DNA of 64,000 nt, taken from Nitrobacteraceae bacterium AZCC 2146 (GTDB lineage Bacteria > Pseudomonadota > Alphaproteobacteria > Rhizobiales > Xanthobacteraceae). This document shows positions 1 through 8,412 of the stretch, in pieces; position 1 is the stretch's first letter; each line of letters opens with the position of its first letter. The position numbers and the translations under genes were made by a program. The DNA lies in assembly GCA_036924855.1 (NCBI GenBank), contig JBAGRP010000001.1:3534001-3598000 (forward strand), given 5' to 3'. Below the pieces are notes generated by a model, which was not told the origin of the DNA, did no database searches, and worked only from the letters and a program-made list of their open reading frames with translations.

Positions 1-12
1 GGAGTTTGAACG

Positions 13-333
13 ATGATTTTCGACCACCGCATCTACACCATTAAGCCAAACCGGCTCGCTCGGTTCCTGGAGACCTATGAGCGGCTGGCGCTACCACTCC
101 AGCGTAAGTATCTCGGCGAGCCCTACGGCTTTTTCGTCTCGCATATCGGCCCGCTCAGCCGGGTTGTGCATCTCTGGCAATACGAGAGCCTCACCGACCG
201 CGAGCAACGCCGCGACGCCATGGAGGCGGACTCTGAGTGGCAGGCCTACCGGCGCGTCGCGCTCGAAGAGGACACCCTCATCGACATGGAAAACCAGATC
301 CTGAAACCGGTGTCGTTCTTTGTGCCCCGGTGA
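13..333 (+). CDS. NIPSNAP-family small protein
   Basis: This 106-residue protein has the compact ferredoxin-like layout of NIPSNAP proteins: an N-terminal strand (IFDHRIYTIKP), a central HLWQYESL strand motif and a closing helix and strand (ENQILKPVSFF). The biochemical role of the family is poorly defined. In bacteria such genes often sit in catabolic clusters. A GGAG box 8 bases before the ATG supports the start. An MFS carrier gene follows 72 bases downstream on the same strand, so the two may be co-transcribed. Family assignment is fairly secure; function is not known. Confidence 0.8.
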   Translation: MIFDHRIYTIKPNRLARFLETYERLALPLQRKYLGEPYGFFVSHIGPLSRVVHLWQYESLTDREQRRDAMEADSEWQAYRRVALEEDTLIDMENQILKPVSFFVPR

Positions 334-405
334 CGGGCTGAGCGCCTGAAACAACCCGGCCAATGCCGGTCCGGCCCCGGAGACGAACTCCCAAGGACGA
401 CAGCG

Positions 406-1683
406 ATGGTCAAGGAAGCGCCTGAGTCAGTTCCCCATGCCCCGGCGGACCGGACTATGCCTCCGGCGGGCGGGCGGTTCGTCTTCGGGCGCCGGGCGAG
501 TCTGTTGGTTTCGGCGGGCGTCGTCAGCCACACGCTTTGGACAAGTGCGGCGCCCGCCCTGACGTACCGGCTCTATGCCCAGGAATGGCATCTCACCCAT
601 ACGGTGACGGCGGGAATTTTCGCGGTCTTTCCGATCGGCGTCGTTGTCATGTTAGTCGGCTTCGGCGGCATTTCCGACCATATTGGCCGCCGCGCGACAA
701 TGTTGGCGGGCCTCTTTGCTTCGCTAGTTGGCGCTCTGTTGTCCGCGGTCGCCCCTGATGTGTGGTGGGTGTTCGCCGGACGCCTCCTAATGGGCATCGG
801 CGTCGGCCTGTCGGCGAGCCCGTCTACCGCCGCGATTTTGGAGTTTAGCAGCCCGGAACATGCGAAGAGTGCAGCCTCGGTCACGATGGCAGCGCAGGCT
901 ATCGGCTTCGTTGCTGCTTTGCTTCTAGGCGGCGCCTTGACGGAATATGGGCCATGGCCGACGCACCTTTGCTTCTGGGTACTTGTTCTTTTCCTCAGCA
1001 TTCTACTGACTGCGACGTGGTTCTTGCCGCGTCATACAGTCGGCGATGCGGGCGGCGACACTCGCTCTCGGATGCCGTCCGTTCCGAAGGATGTACGTCG
1101 GGCCTTCGCGGTGTCATCGACCGCCATGATAGCGGCCTATACGTTCGGCGTGCTGGTCCTGTCGCTCGGCGGCCAAGTTGAGCATGATCTAATCGGTTCG
1201 CCCAACGCATTTCTCAACGGCGCCGTCCTTTCGCTATTTCCGATCGTAATGGGAATCGTCGGGATGATCGCTCGCTCTTTCTCACCGCGGGCCGCGCTGA
1301 CGGTCGGCGCACTGGTCTCCGGCCTGGGCATGATGCTGCTCATCCTGGCAGTCAACTTGCGCGATCTTTTGATCTACCTACTGGCGACCGCCGCTGCGGG
1401 AGGCGCATACAGCCTGCTGTTTGTCGGCGGTCTGCAAGTAATCAGCGCAGCTGCGCCCGTGTCTCAACGCGGCGGCGTACTCTCGGCCCTTTATCTCTTG
1501 GGTTATCTGTCGATGGGCGCACTCGCCCTCGTACTAGGTGCTATCGCGACAACTCGGGGGCTCAGCCTGGCCGTGGATCTCGGTGCGGCAGCAATCATTC
1601 TGACGAACGTTGCCACGCTTGTACTCACTACGACGATGCCATCCTCTAAATCCCCTCCCACCGCTCCTCCACAATCTACGTGA
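406..1683 (+). CDS. MFS transporter
   Basis: This 425-residue integral membrane protein has about twelve hydrophobic segments and a loop-2/3 signature, GGISDHIGRRATM, near residues 87-99, which is the typical major-facilitator motif. It probably moves a small organic compound across the inner membrane with proton coupling; the substrate cannot be read from sequence. The first 30 residues are polar and lie before the first helix. An AGGA box precedes the ATG. It lies just after the NIPSNAP gene and converges on the binding-protein gene at 1852. The 168-base gap after it holds no recognisable gene. Confidence 0.85.
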   Translation: MVKEAPESVPHAPADRTMPPAGGRFVFGRRASLLVSAGVVSHTLWTSAAPALTYRLYAQEWHLTHTVTAGIFAVFPIGVVVMLVGFGGISDHIGRRATMLAGLFASLVGALLSAVAPDVWWVFAGRLLMGIGVGLSASPSTAAILEFSSPEHAKSAASVTMAAQAIGFVAALLLGGALTEYGPWPTHLCFWVLVLFLSILLTATWFLPRHTVGDAGGDTRSRMPSVPKDVRRAFAVSSTAMIAAYTFGVLVLSLGGQVEHDLIGSPNAFLNGAVLSLFPIVMGIVGMIARSFSPRAALTVGALVSGLGMMLLILAVNLRDLLIYLLATAAAGGAYSLLFVGGLQVISAAAPVSQRGGVLSALYLLGYLSMGALALVLGAIATTRGLSLAVDLGAAAIILTNVATLVLTTTMPSSKSPPTAPPQST

Positions 1684-1851
1684 CGATCACACGGACGATC
1701 AGCTCGTTCCAACCCGGGGGTGACGTGACTAAGCACTTCGGCCTGAAATTCATCACCTTCGACACAAGCCGGACCGCAACCTGTCGCATGGCGCAGTCCT
1801 CGTGGCGGCCCAAAATCGACCAGACGATCTACAGGAGTGCGTGATGGCTGT

Positions 1852-3075
1852 TCACTTCTTTATCGAGGGACATTCGCTCTGCTCCAAAGAACGGTATGCC
1901 ATGTCGCCTGGAATAGTCGAAACGATATCGTAGTAGTCCCAACGGCCGCTCGAATCCGACGGCTTTTTTACGCGCGCGACGTACATGTCATGAACCATCT
2001 GACCATCAGCCCTGAGCACTCCATTCGCGGCATATGCGTCCGAGATCGGCAACTCCCTCATTTTTTTAATCACGGTCAATCCATCGTCCGAGTTCGTCGC
2101 CTGGATGGCACGCAAATAATGTCGGACCGCCGAATATGTACCCGCCTGAGCCATGGTAGGCATACGACCGTGTTTGGCGAAGAATTTCTTCGACCACTGC
2201 CTCGATGCCTCGTCCCTATTCCAGTAAAATGCCGTCACGAACTGCAGTCCCTGCGCCGTTGAAAGCCCCATTCCGTCGACATCCGTCAGATAGACAACGG
2301 GCGCAACGACGTTTTGCACCTTCGATATCTGAAACTCATTCGCTTGCTTCACCGAGTTGACCAGATCGGCTCCTCCCGTGATGAGCGCAACTACTTGTGC
2401 CCCAGATCCTTGGCCCCGCAGAAGAAAGGAGCTAAAATCGGCGGTGTTAAGGGGATAACGCACCTCTTCCACGATCTTTCCACCATTTGCTTCGACAGCC
2501 TTGCGTATCTCGGCGGCAAAGGAATGCCCAAATGCATAGTCGACGGTTAGAAGAAACCACGTGTCGGAACCCGGCTTGGTCAGCGCGCTCGCCAATCCAT
2601 GGCCATTGGTGAAGCTGTTATAGACCCATTGCACAGAAGTCGGTGAACAGGCTTTGCCGGTGAAATCTGAGGAAGCGGAGGCGTTGAGTAGAATTTTAGT
2701 TCGAGTTCTGGCCAATTCGGTCACCGCGAACCCCACCGCCGAATTCGTAATATCCGCAATTGCATCGACCTGCTCAACCTCAAACCAGCGTCTTGCGATA
2801 GCTGCTCCGATATCCGCCTTGTTTTGATGATCAGCTGACACAATTTCGATCGGGACGCCATTGATAGCGTTGCCGAATTCTTCAGCCGCCAACCGCGCGG
2901 CGACCACCGAGCCTTCTCCCGACAGATCCGCAAGGGGTCCGGAGCGATCGTTCAGGACTCCGATTCGGACGACCCCATCCGAAATCTGCGTGCTTTCCGC
3001 GCGTACATCTTCCGGCATCGCACAGTTCCAAGTTATCAGCGCGGTGAATAAGGCTTCAATGATTCTCTTTTTCAT
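1852..3075 (-). CDS. ABC transporter substrate-binding protein (branched-chain amino-acid type)
   Basis: This 407-residue periplasmic binding protein belongs to the Leu/Ile/Val-type family (peripla_BP_6). A signal peptide of about 26 residues (KKR followed by a hydrophobic stretch, with an A-x-A-like end) is followed by RIGVLNDRSGPLAD, the usual start of lobe 1. Lobe motifs such as VSADHQNKADI and FLLTVDYAFGHSF are present. No permease or ATPase gene lies nearby, so it must share a transporter encoded elsewhere. Such orphan proteins often bind aromatic acids in alphaproteobacteria. Its start codon overlaps the stop of the CoA ligase gene (TAATG), so the two are translationally coupled. A paralogue lies at 46840. 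Confidence 0.9.
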   Translation of the reverse strand: MKKRIIEALFTALITWNCAMPEDVRAESTQISDGVVRIGVLNDRSGPLADLSGEGSVVAARLAAEEFGNAINGVPIEIVSADHQNKADIGAAIARRWFEVEQVDAIADITNSAVGFAVTELARTRTKILLNASASSDFTGKACSPTSVQWVYNSFTNGHGLASALTKPGSDTWFLLTVDYAFGHSFAAEIRKAVEANGGKIVEEVRYPLNTADFSSFLLRGQGSGAQVVALITGGADLVNSVKQANEFQISKVQNVVAPVVYLTDVDGMGLSTAQGLQFVTAFYWNRDEASRQWSKKFFAKHGRMPTMAQAGTYSAVRHYLRAIQATNSDDGLTVIKKMRELPISDAYAANGVLRADGQMVHDMYVARVKKPSDSSGRWDYYDIVSTIPGDMAYRSLEQSECPSIKK

Positions 3076-4760
3076 TACAGCCCACCATTTTTTGCGATCA
3101 GAACAACTTCTTTTCGACCACCGTCGTTAGATGCAGCGAGGGAACGTAGGTGGTCGGCGTCATACACTTCATCGAAGGCGGTCAATCGTAGGTCGCGTTT
3201 CAGGATCTTGCCGAACGCGTTTCTTGGTAGGTTGGCGACGAAGACAAATCGCTTGGGAACCTTGAAACCAGCGAGCCTCTCGCGACATGCATCGTGCAGC
3301 TCTCGGCTCAGTTGCAGGCGGCCGACAGGCTCAACCGAGCTAACGAGGACGGCACAGACCATCTCACCCCATCGATCGTCGGGGAGGCCTATCACCGCGC
3401 ATTCGAGAACTTCCGGGCGCAACATCAAGATTGACTCAACTTCTGTCGAAGGGACGTTTTCGCCGCCCGTGATGATCACGTCCTTCGCCCGGTCGAGAAG
3501 TGTAATTTTGCCATCGAGATCCATCTGGCCGATGTCGCCGGTGAAAACCCAATCCAGCTCTTCGGGATCATCCGCGCACGGCTTGAAAGTGTTTGCCGTG
3601 TTGCGCGGGTCGTTGTTGTAGTAGAGAGATTGGCCAAGGGTGCGCGTGACCACGTTTCCCGCAGTGTGCGGAGCGACCGCCCTTCCCTCATCATCGACAA
3701 TGCGTACGCGGGCGACGAGTGCCGGCTCGCCCACGCTCTCTCCAAAATTGAGAAAGTCGCGGGGCTGCTGCATTGATATGGAGCAGCACTCGGTCATGCC
3801 GTAGCAGACGAGCTTTTCCGCAGACGGAAACATCTCCGCGACCTTGACACGCAAACCCTTCGGCACGGGCGCAGAAGCCATCGCGATAGAGCTGACGGTT
3901 TTGATCGGCACACCATCCCACTTTCTATGGAGCGGAGCGATAACGGCCGGGACAAGAAAAAGGCAGTCCACCAGATCATCTCGCACCGTGCGAAGGAAAA
4001 TTTCAGGATCAAACGAAGTCCCGCCAGGGAAGATGACTGTTCCGGCCTGCCAGATTATCGGCATGCATGCCCATCCCAGCCCGGCCCCATGATAGATAGG
4101 CGCCGAGCACAGGGCCTTCTGGCCCGGCCGTATATTCCAATGACTCATGATCGAGAGCATGTCGATGAGACCGCCGCCATGTGACCACGTCGCCCCTTTG
4201 GACCCCCCGGTAGTACCGCCCGTCATTACGATCATGTAGGGATCCGCCAAACTTGCGCAGGGCGGAAACGGCGAGTCTGAATGGCCGGTTTGTATTGCCT
4301 CAAAGTCGTGGATTATCACGTCGGCGGAGCAACCTTCCGTCGCGCCGCAAAAGACCGCGTGTTTGACCTCGGTGCCTTCAATGAAGTTTGCAAACACAGA
4401 ACGTCCGATGAAGGCGCTAACGTTCTGCAAGTTAATAAACTGACGTGCCTCCGGCGCGGCCAGTCTAGGATTGAGAGGGGCCGATACCGCTCCGATCATC
4501 GCGCAAGCGAAGATCGATTCTATGGCCATGACTTCGTTCCGGAAAGCCGTCGCCACGACGTCGCCCTTACCGACGCCGATGGCCTGCAGACCACGGGCAA
4601 GTCGGATGGACCGACTACGAAGTTGCGCGTAGGTGCGGCGAATTCCGTTCAGCCGATCGTCGATCGCGAGCCGCGACGGATAGATCTCCGCGGCGCGATG
4701 CAGCATGAACTCTATGCCGCCACTGGGATGGCCGAAAGTCGGCGTCATACTTGAGCGCAT
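3075..4760 (-). CDS. Acyl-CoA synthetase (AMP-forming)
   Basis: This ANL-superfamily ligase activates a carboxylic acid to its CoA thioester through an acyl-adenylate. Visible motifs are the P-loop-like TGGTTGGSKGATWSH, the A5 motif YGMTECCS, the hinge region (FTGDIGQMD, then ITGGENVPSTEVE) and the catalytic Lys motif NAFGKILKRDL near the C terminus. I start it at the ATG at 4760 because GGGGGA sits 5-6 bases before it; the in-frame ATG at 4781 touches the dyad operator. It forms an operon with the binding protein downstream. The acid substrate is unknown. The gene resembles the ligase at 44281 in context, where a GST and a binding protein are again its neighbours. Confidence 0.9.
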   Translation of the reverse strand: MRSSMTPTFGHPSGGIEFMLHRAAEIYPSRLAIDDRLNGIRRTYAQLRSRSIRLARGLQAIGVGKGDVVATAFRNEVMAIESIFACAMIGAVSAPLNPRLAAPEARQFINLQNVSAFIGRSVFANFIEGTEVKHAVFCGATEGCSADVIIHDFEAIQTGHSDSPFPPCASLADPYMIVMTGGTTGGSKGATWSHGGGLIDMLSIMSHWNIRPGQKALCSAPIYHGAGLGWACMPIIWQAGTVIFPGGTSFDPEIFLRTVRDDLVDCLFLVPAVIAPLHRKWDGVPIKTVSSIAMASAPVPKGLRVKVAEMFPSAEKLVCYGMTECCSISMQQPRDFLNFGESVGEPALVARVRIVDDEGRAVAPHTAGNVVTRTLGQSLYYNNDPRNTANTFKPCADDPEELDWVFTGDIGQMDLDGKITLLDRAKDVIITGGENVPSTEVESILMLRPEVLECAVIGLPDDRWGEMVCAVLVSSVEPVGRLQLSRELHDACRERLAGFKVPKRFVFVANLPRNAFGKILKRDLRLTAFDEVYDADHLRSLAASNDGGRKEVVLIAKNGGL

Positions 4761-4783
4761 TGCGTTCCCCCGTATTTTCATTC

Positions 4784-4799
4784 TTTACCAATCAGTAAA
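4784..4799. promoter_or_regulatory. Dyad operator between ligase and GST operons
   Basis: This is a perfect inverted repeat with arms TTTAC and GTAAA around CAATCA. It lies between the divergent ligase and GST genes. It resembles the dyad at 12537 (TGAAC, CGATCA, GTTCA), sharing the core AC-CRATCA-GT. Both are near TetR-family genes, so it is likely the operator for the TetR encoded at 7289. This is inferred from sequence only. Confidence 0.55.
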
Positions 4800-4843
4800 A
4801 AACGTATACGACTTTCCCGACCGAGTCCAGAACGGGAAAGAAG

Positions 4844-5473
4844 ATGAAATTCTACGACTGTCCGACCGCGCCAAGTCCGCGGCGCATCCGCATTTTTCTC
4901 GCCGAAAAGGGCCTGAAGATCGAGACCGTTCAAGTCGATCTCGGAAGCGGGGAGCAGTTGAGCGGCGGATTCGCCGCGATAAATCCCAATCATACAGTGC
5001 CGGTTCTAGAGCTGGACGATGGCACGCGCCTTCTCGATTCGAACTCCATAAGCATCTTCCTAGACGAGAAATTCCCTGAACCGAATTTGACGGGACGCGA
5101 TCCGAAGGAGCGAGCCGTCGTCGCAATGTGGCAGCGGGAAATGGACATCAACGGTTTGATGGCTGTTGCCGAGTGTTTTCGGAACAGTTCGAGAGGTCTC
5201 AAAGGGCGGGCGCTGACCGGTGCCGTCGGCTACGAGCAAATTCCTGAGCTGGCGGAACGAGGCCGTCAGCGGGTTCGACATTTTTTTGCCGACCTTGATC
5301 GTCGGCTTGGGCAGCGCGAATACGTTTCCGGCGACCGTTTCACGGTGGCCGACATTACGGCCTTCGTTGCGATCGATTTTGCACGCGCGATCAAGGAGTC
5401 AATTCCGCCAGAAGCCGTTAACCTTCGTCGGTGGTACACATCCGTCTCATCGCGCCCGAGTATAGTGAGTTAG
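4844..5473 (+). CDS. Glutathione S-transferase
   Basis: This is a 209-residue cytosolic-type GST. The thioredoxin-like N-terminal domain ([22 protein letters not shown]) carries the usual [11 protein letters not shown] cis-Pro segment and the [11 protein letters not shown] glutathione-binding stretch. The all-helical C-terminal domain has the hallmark [13 protein letters not shown]. It would conjugate or use glutathione on an electrophile, or cleave an ether or halide; the substrate is unknown. It is the first gene of a plus-strand operon with a second GST 10 bases downstream, then a quinone oxidoreductase and a TetR gene. The divergent ligase operon shares its promoter region. Confidence 0.9.
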   Translation: MKFYDCPTAPSPRRIRIFLAEKGLKIETVQVDLGSGEQLSGGFAAINPNHTVPVLELDDGTRLLDSNSISIFLDEKFPEPNLTGRDPKERAVVAMWQREMDINGLMAVAECFRNSSRGLKGRALTGAVGYEQIPELAERGRQRVRHFFADLDRRLGQREYVSGDRFTVADITAFVAIDFARAIKESIPPEAVNLRRWYTSVSSRPSIVS

Positions 5474-5483
5474 AGGAAATCAG

Positions 5484-6173
5484 ATGAACCGCCCAATCTC
5501 TCGCGAAGATATCCCATATCTTCTTTATACGGCGGCGACCCCCAACGGCTTCAAAGCGTCCATCATGCTGGAAGAGTTGGGCGTCAGGTACGAAGTGCGC
5601 GCCATGGATCTCGCGGCTGGCGAGCAGAAGCAACCAGCGTATCTCGATCTTAATCCGAATGGACGTATTCCGACTCTGATTGATCGAAATGCCGGTGATT
5701 TCGTCGTTTTTGAATCGGGCGCAATTTTGGTTTATCTAGCCGAGAAGGCTAATCAGTTCCTCCCCACCTCGGCCAAGGGGCGCTCGGAAGTTCTGCAATG
5801 GTTGATGTTTCAGGTCGGAGGGGTCGGGCCGATGCAGGGCCAAGCAAATGTCTTCGTGCGATATTTTAGCGAGCGCCTCCCGGCCGTGATACTCCGCTAT
5901 CAAAACGAAACCCGGCGACTTTATGAGGTGCTCAACTCGCGGCTTAAGGGCCGCGAATATTTATGCGGGGACTATTCGATTGCCGACATAGCGACGTGGC
6001 CGTGGATTCGCGGTTACAAATGGCCGCGCATTAATGTCGACGGTCTAGACGATCTGATGCTTTGGGATGAACGAATGGCCGCTCGTCCTGCGTGCCAGCG
6101 TGGAGTACTCGTTCCGCAACGCATGAGTGCCGAAGAGACGGTCGCCGTCGGACGCGAAAACGTGGTTCGGTGA
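5484..6173 (+). CDS. Glutathione S-transferase, Nu class (YfcG/YghU-like)
   Basis: This is a 229-residue GST. The [18 protein letters not shown] start matches the TPNGxK signature of Nu-class enzymes such as E. coli YfcG and YghU. It continues with [25 protein letters not shown] and the class-typical [11 protein letters not shown] segment. Known Nu-class members show disulfide-bond reductase and peroxidase activity with two bound glutathiones; that activity is only inferred here. It starts 10 bases after the first GST gene and is clearly co-transcribed. Its nearest relative in the window is the GST at 43547, which also sits beside a CoA ligase. Confidence 0.9.
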   Translation: MNRPISREDIPYLLYTAATPNGFKASIMLEELGVRYEVRAMDLAAGEQKQPAYLDLNPNGRIPTLIDRNAGDFVVFESGAILVYLAEKANQFLPTSAKGRSEVLQWLMFQVGGVGPMQGQANVFVRYFSERLPAVILRYQNETRRLYEVLNSRLKGREYLCGDYSIADIATWPWIRGYKWPRINVDGLDDLMLWDERMAARPACQRGVLVPQRMSAEETVAVGRENVVR

Positions 6174-6213
6174 TGCGCCTCTTCCCTCTAGATCATTTAC
6201 CTGGAAAGACCGT

Positions 6214-7203
6214 ATGAAGTCAGTTGTGTGCCGTGCTTTCGGCGAGCCGAACAGTTTGTCGTTCGAGGAGATCGAGCCGATCGTGCCCGGCCACGGCCAG
6301 GTCCGGATTGCCGTGAAAATGGCCTCCATAAATTTCTTCGATATACTCATGATCCAAGGAAAATATCAGCGAAAACCTCCCTTTCCTTTCACGGTGGGAA
6401 CCGATGCCGCCGGCGACGTGCTAGAAATCGGACCCGGAATAACCACCGTGAAGCCAGGTGATCGGGTGATGGCGTTCAATTTGTCGGGCGGCGCATTCGC
6501 GGAAGAAATGGTTGTGGCCGAAGAAAACGTCTTTCTACTGCCATCATCTATCGACTACGCGGCGGCTGCAGCATTGAAAAGCGTCTACGGTACCGCCTTG
6601 TACACCCTTCGCGATCGGGCCCGGTTGAAGCGAGATGAGACTCTCCTGGTGCTCGGCGCGGCAGGCGGGCTTGGATTAGCTTTGGTCGAGGTCGGCGCCA
6701 TTCTGGGAGCTCGCGTCATTGCAGCCGTCGGCTCCGATGAAAAAGCTGAACGCCTCCGGGGGCGGGGTGTGCGCGATATCATCGTGGTATCAAAAAACAC
6801 CTTACGCGAGTCCGTGAATGAATTCACGGGCGGAACGGGCGTCGATGTAGTTGCTGATCCCGTTGGAGGCGACCTGTTCGATCAAGCTATTAAAACGGCC
6901 GCCTGGGGCGCACGCGTTTGCGTACTGGGTTTTTCGAGCGGACGTATCCCCCAGCTCTCGGTAAACTACGCGTTGCTGAAGAGCTTCGACCTGATCGGCG
7001 TCAATTACGGCGGCTGGGTCGATCGAGATCCGCAGGCGCATCGTAGAGAAACGCGCGATTTGATTGATATGTGCGCCACCGGAACGATCAAACCGGCGAT
7101 CTATAAGGTATTTTCTCTTGACGAGGCAGCAAAGGCGATGGCGATGCTGCAGAACCGCTCTGTCGTCGGCAAGGTTCTGCTTTCCACGCGCCCCATTCAT
7201 TGA
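6214..7203 (+). CDS. NADPH:quinone oxidoreductase family protein (MDR)
   Basis: This 329-residue medium-chain reductase lacks the structural zinc site and so belongs to the quinone-oxidoreductase branch. The N-terminal GroES-like half has GTDAAGDVLEIGPGITTVKPGD. The Rossmann half has the cofactor motif LGAAGGLGLALVEVG at about residues 148-162. I start it at the ATG at 6214 (KSVVCRAFGEP); a longer reading would overlap the GST end. It is third in the GST-GST-reductase-TetR operon. It likely reduces an activated alkene or quinone with NADPH; the substrate is unknown. Paralogous reductases occur at 19545, 36581 and 49066. Confidence 0.9.
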   Translation: MKSVVCRAFGEPNSLSFEEIEPIVPGHGQVRIAVKMASINFFDILMIQGKYQRKPPFPFTVGTDAAGDVLEIGPGITTVKPGDRVMAFNLSGGAFAEEMVVAEENVFLLPSSIDYAAAAALKSVYGTALYTLRDRARLKRDETLLVLGAAGGLGLALVEVGAILGARVIAAVGSDEKAERLRGRGVRDIIVVSKNTLRESVNEFTGGTGVDVVADPVGGDLFDQAIKTAAWGARVCVLGFSSGRIPQLSVNYALLKSFDLIGVNYGGWVDRDPQAHRRETRDLIDMCATGTIKPAIYKVFSLDEAAKAMAMLQNRSVVGKVLLSTRPIH

Positions 7204-7288
7204 CAAGGATAATACTGCATGACAGACGTCGAAGTCCGATATTTTGTGCAAAGATCGATTGCCCCCCTGATTTTGCGAGGAGCGTAAG

Positions 7289-7912
7289 ATAGCCAGACCC
7301 CGCGACTTTGAAATTGACGATGTTGTGCGCAAGGCGCTCTTAGTATTCTGGCTTAAGGGCTACGAAGGTGCGTCGTTGAGCGACATTGAAGGCGCAACGG
7401 GTGTCGCTCGTACGAGCTTGTACAACGTGTTCGGCAACAAAGAGGGCCTATTCTATGCAGCCCTAGAGCGATACATCGAAGCGACAAAGAGGCTTTATGA
7501 GAAATATTTGAAGAAAGAAGATATCGAAAGCCTTGAAAAACTGATCGATGCGTACGCGCGCTCGGAGAAACTTGGTGATGTCGGTAGCTGGGGCTGTCTG
7601 ATGCTGAACACCATTACGGCGGCCGACGGCGTCAGCCCAGAAGCCCATCGGATGATCGAAGCGTTCCGGACCTACGCCATCCAAAAAATCGAGACCGTAC
7701 TCAAGGCGGCGCACTCCAATGGGGAGATTGTGGATTCCTCGATTAATTGCCACGCCTGGACCGAGTTCATCCTTGTAACCATGTGGGGAGCGAAAGCCGC
7801 CATCCGACACGCTGGTAACACGAGAGCTGCGCTTCCCGTGGCAAATACGCTCTCGCAAATTTTGCGTGGGTTGCGCACAGCGCAAAGGATTGCAACAATA
7901 GAAAAGGTATAG
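7289..7912 (+). CDS. TetR-family regulator with apparent ATA start codon
   Basis: This one-component repressor has an N-terminal helix-turn-helix (GYEGASLSDIEGATGVARTSLYNVFGNKEGLF) and a C-terminal ligand domain. The frame reads I-A-R-P-R-D-F from an ATA codon at 7289. That is exactly where TetR relatives have ATG (compare MGRPKQF in the TetR at 12437), and a GGAG box sits 6 bases upstream. No ATG, GTG or TTG lies in frame between the preceding stop (7268) and GTG 7325, and starting at that GTG would remove part of helix 1. The paralogue at 63710 has the same ATA. It closes the GST operon and probably controls the operator at 4784. Confidence 0.8.
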   Translation: MARPRDFEIDDVVRKALLVFWLKGYEGASLSDIEGATGVARTSLYNVFGNKEGLFYAALERYIEATKRLYEKYLKKEDIESLEKLIDAYARSEKLGDVGSWGCLMLNTITAADGVSPEAHRMIEAFRTYAIQKIETVLKAAHSNGEIVDSSINCHAWTEFILVTMWGAKAAIRHAGNTRAALPVANTLSQILRGLRTAQRIATIEKV

Positions 7913-8247
7913 TGCGGCCGAAGGAGGCGAAGAATAAGAAAGCTGGTCGTGTCACTTAGCCGAAAGCTTCCGAATCCATCACTTGCTCAACCTCGTCACT
8001 CGCTACGTTGGACATGATCGCCTCGGAGAACCGCTGACCACGTTGAGGCAACGCCGCCATCGTCATGAAGCGGTTGGCGCAATCGAAATTGCCTACTCTG
8101 GTGCTTTTTTCAAATATCGGACATCGATCGCACCGGTGTGATGATTTCAATCTTCGGCGTCGCCGCCGAGACATTTGGCCGCGATTCGGCCAAAAGCTTT
8201 CATGTACTCGGCATGATGGTGCGGATCTCGGCATCAGATGTTAGTAG

Positions 8248-8396
8248 ATTGCCTCAGCCTTAAGGCAGGCTAACAGCGGCACGACGATTTAGGCGGTCTA
8301 CCGTAAGATGGGAATCTCGAAATCGACATTTTATTGGTGAAGGAGGTCTACGCTGGCATGGCCGTATTTCGCCGTCATGGCGTGATGCGGCTCTCC
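8248..8396 (+). mobile_element. Decayed IS3-family OrfA fragment
   Basis: Reading from 8248 gives IASALRQANSGTTI, a stop, then AVYRKMGISKSTFYW. This is the helix-turn-helix part of an IS3-family OrfA (usually ...VCRKMGISEATFYNWKKKYGGM). After the Trp codon the frame is broken and continues one frame over as KEVYAGMA. It is thus a remnant with one nonsense and one frameshift change. The rest of the 7913-8412 gap shows no convincing gene; a 92-residue minus-strand frame at 7956-8234 was not recognised. Confidence 0.65.
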
Positions 8397-8412
8397 CGAA
8401 CCGATGGAAGGA

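Noticed and set aside
7956..8234. 92-residue minus-strand frame beside the IS3 remnant
   Set aside because: No family recognised and its start is rich in Arg runs; likely non-coding.
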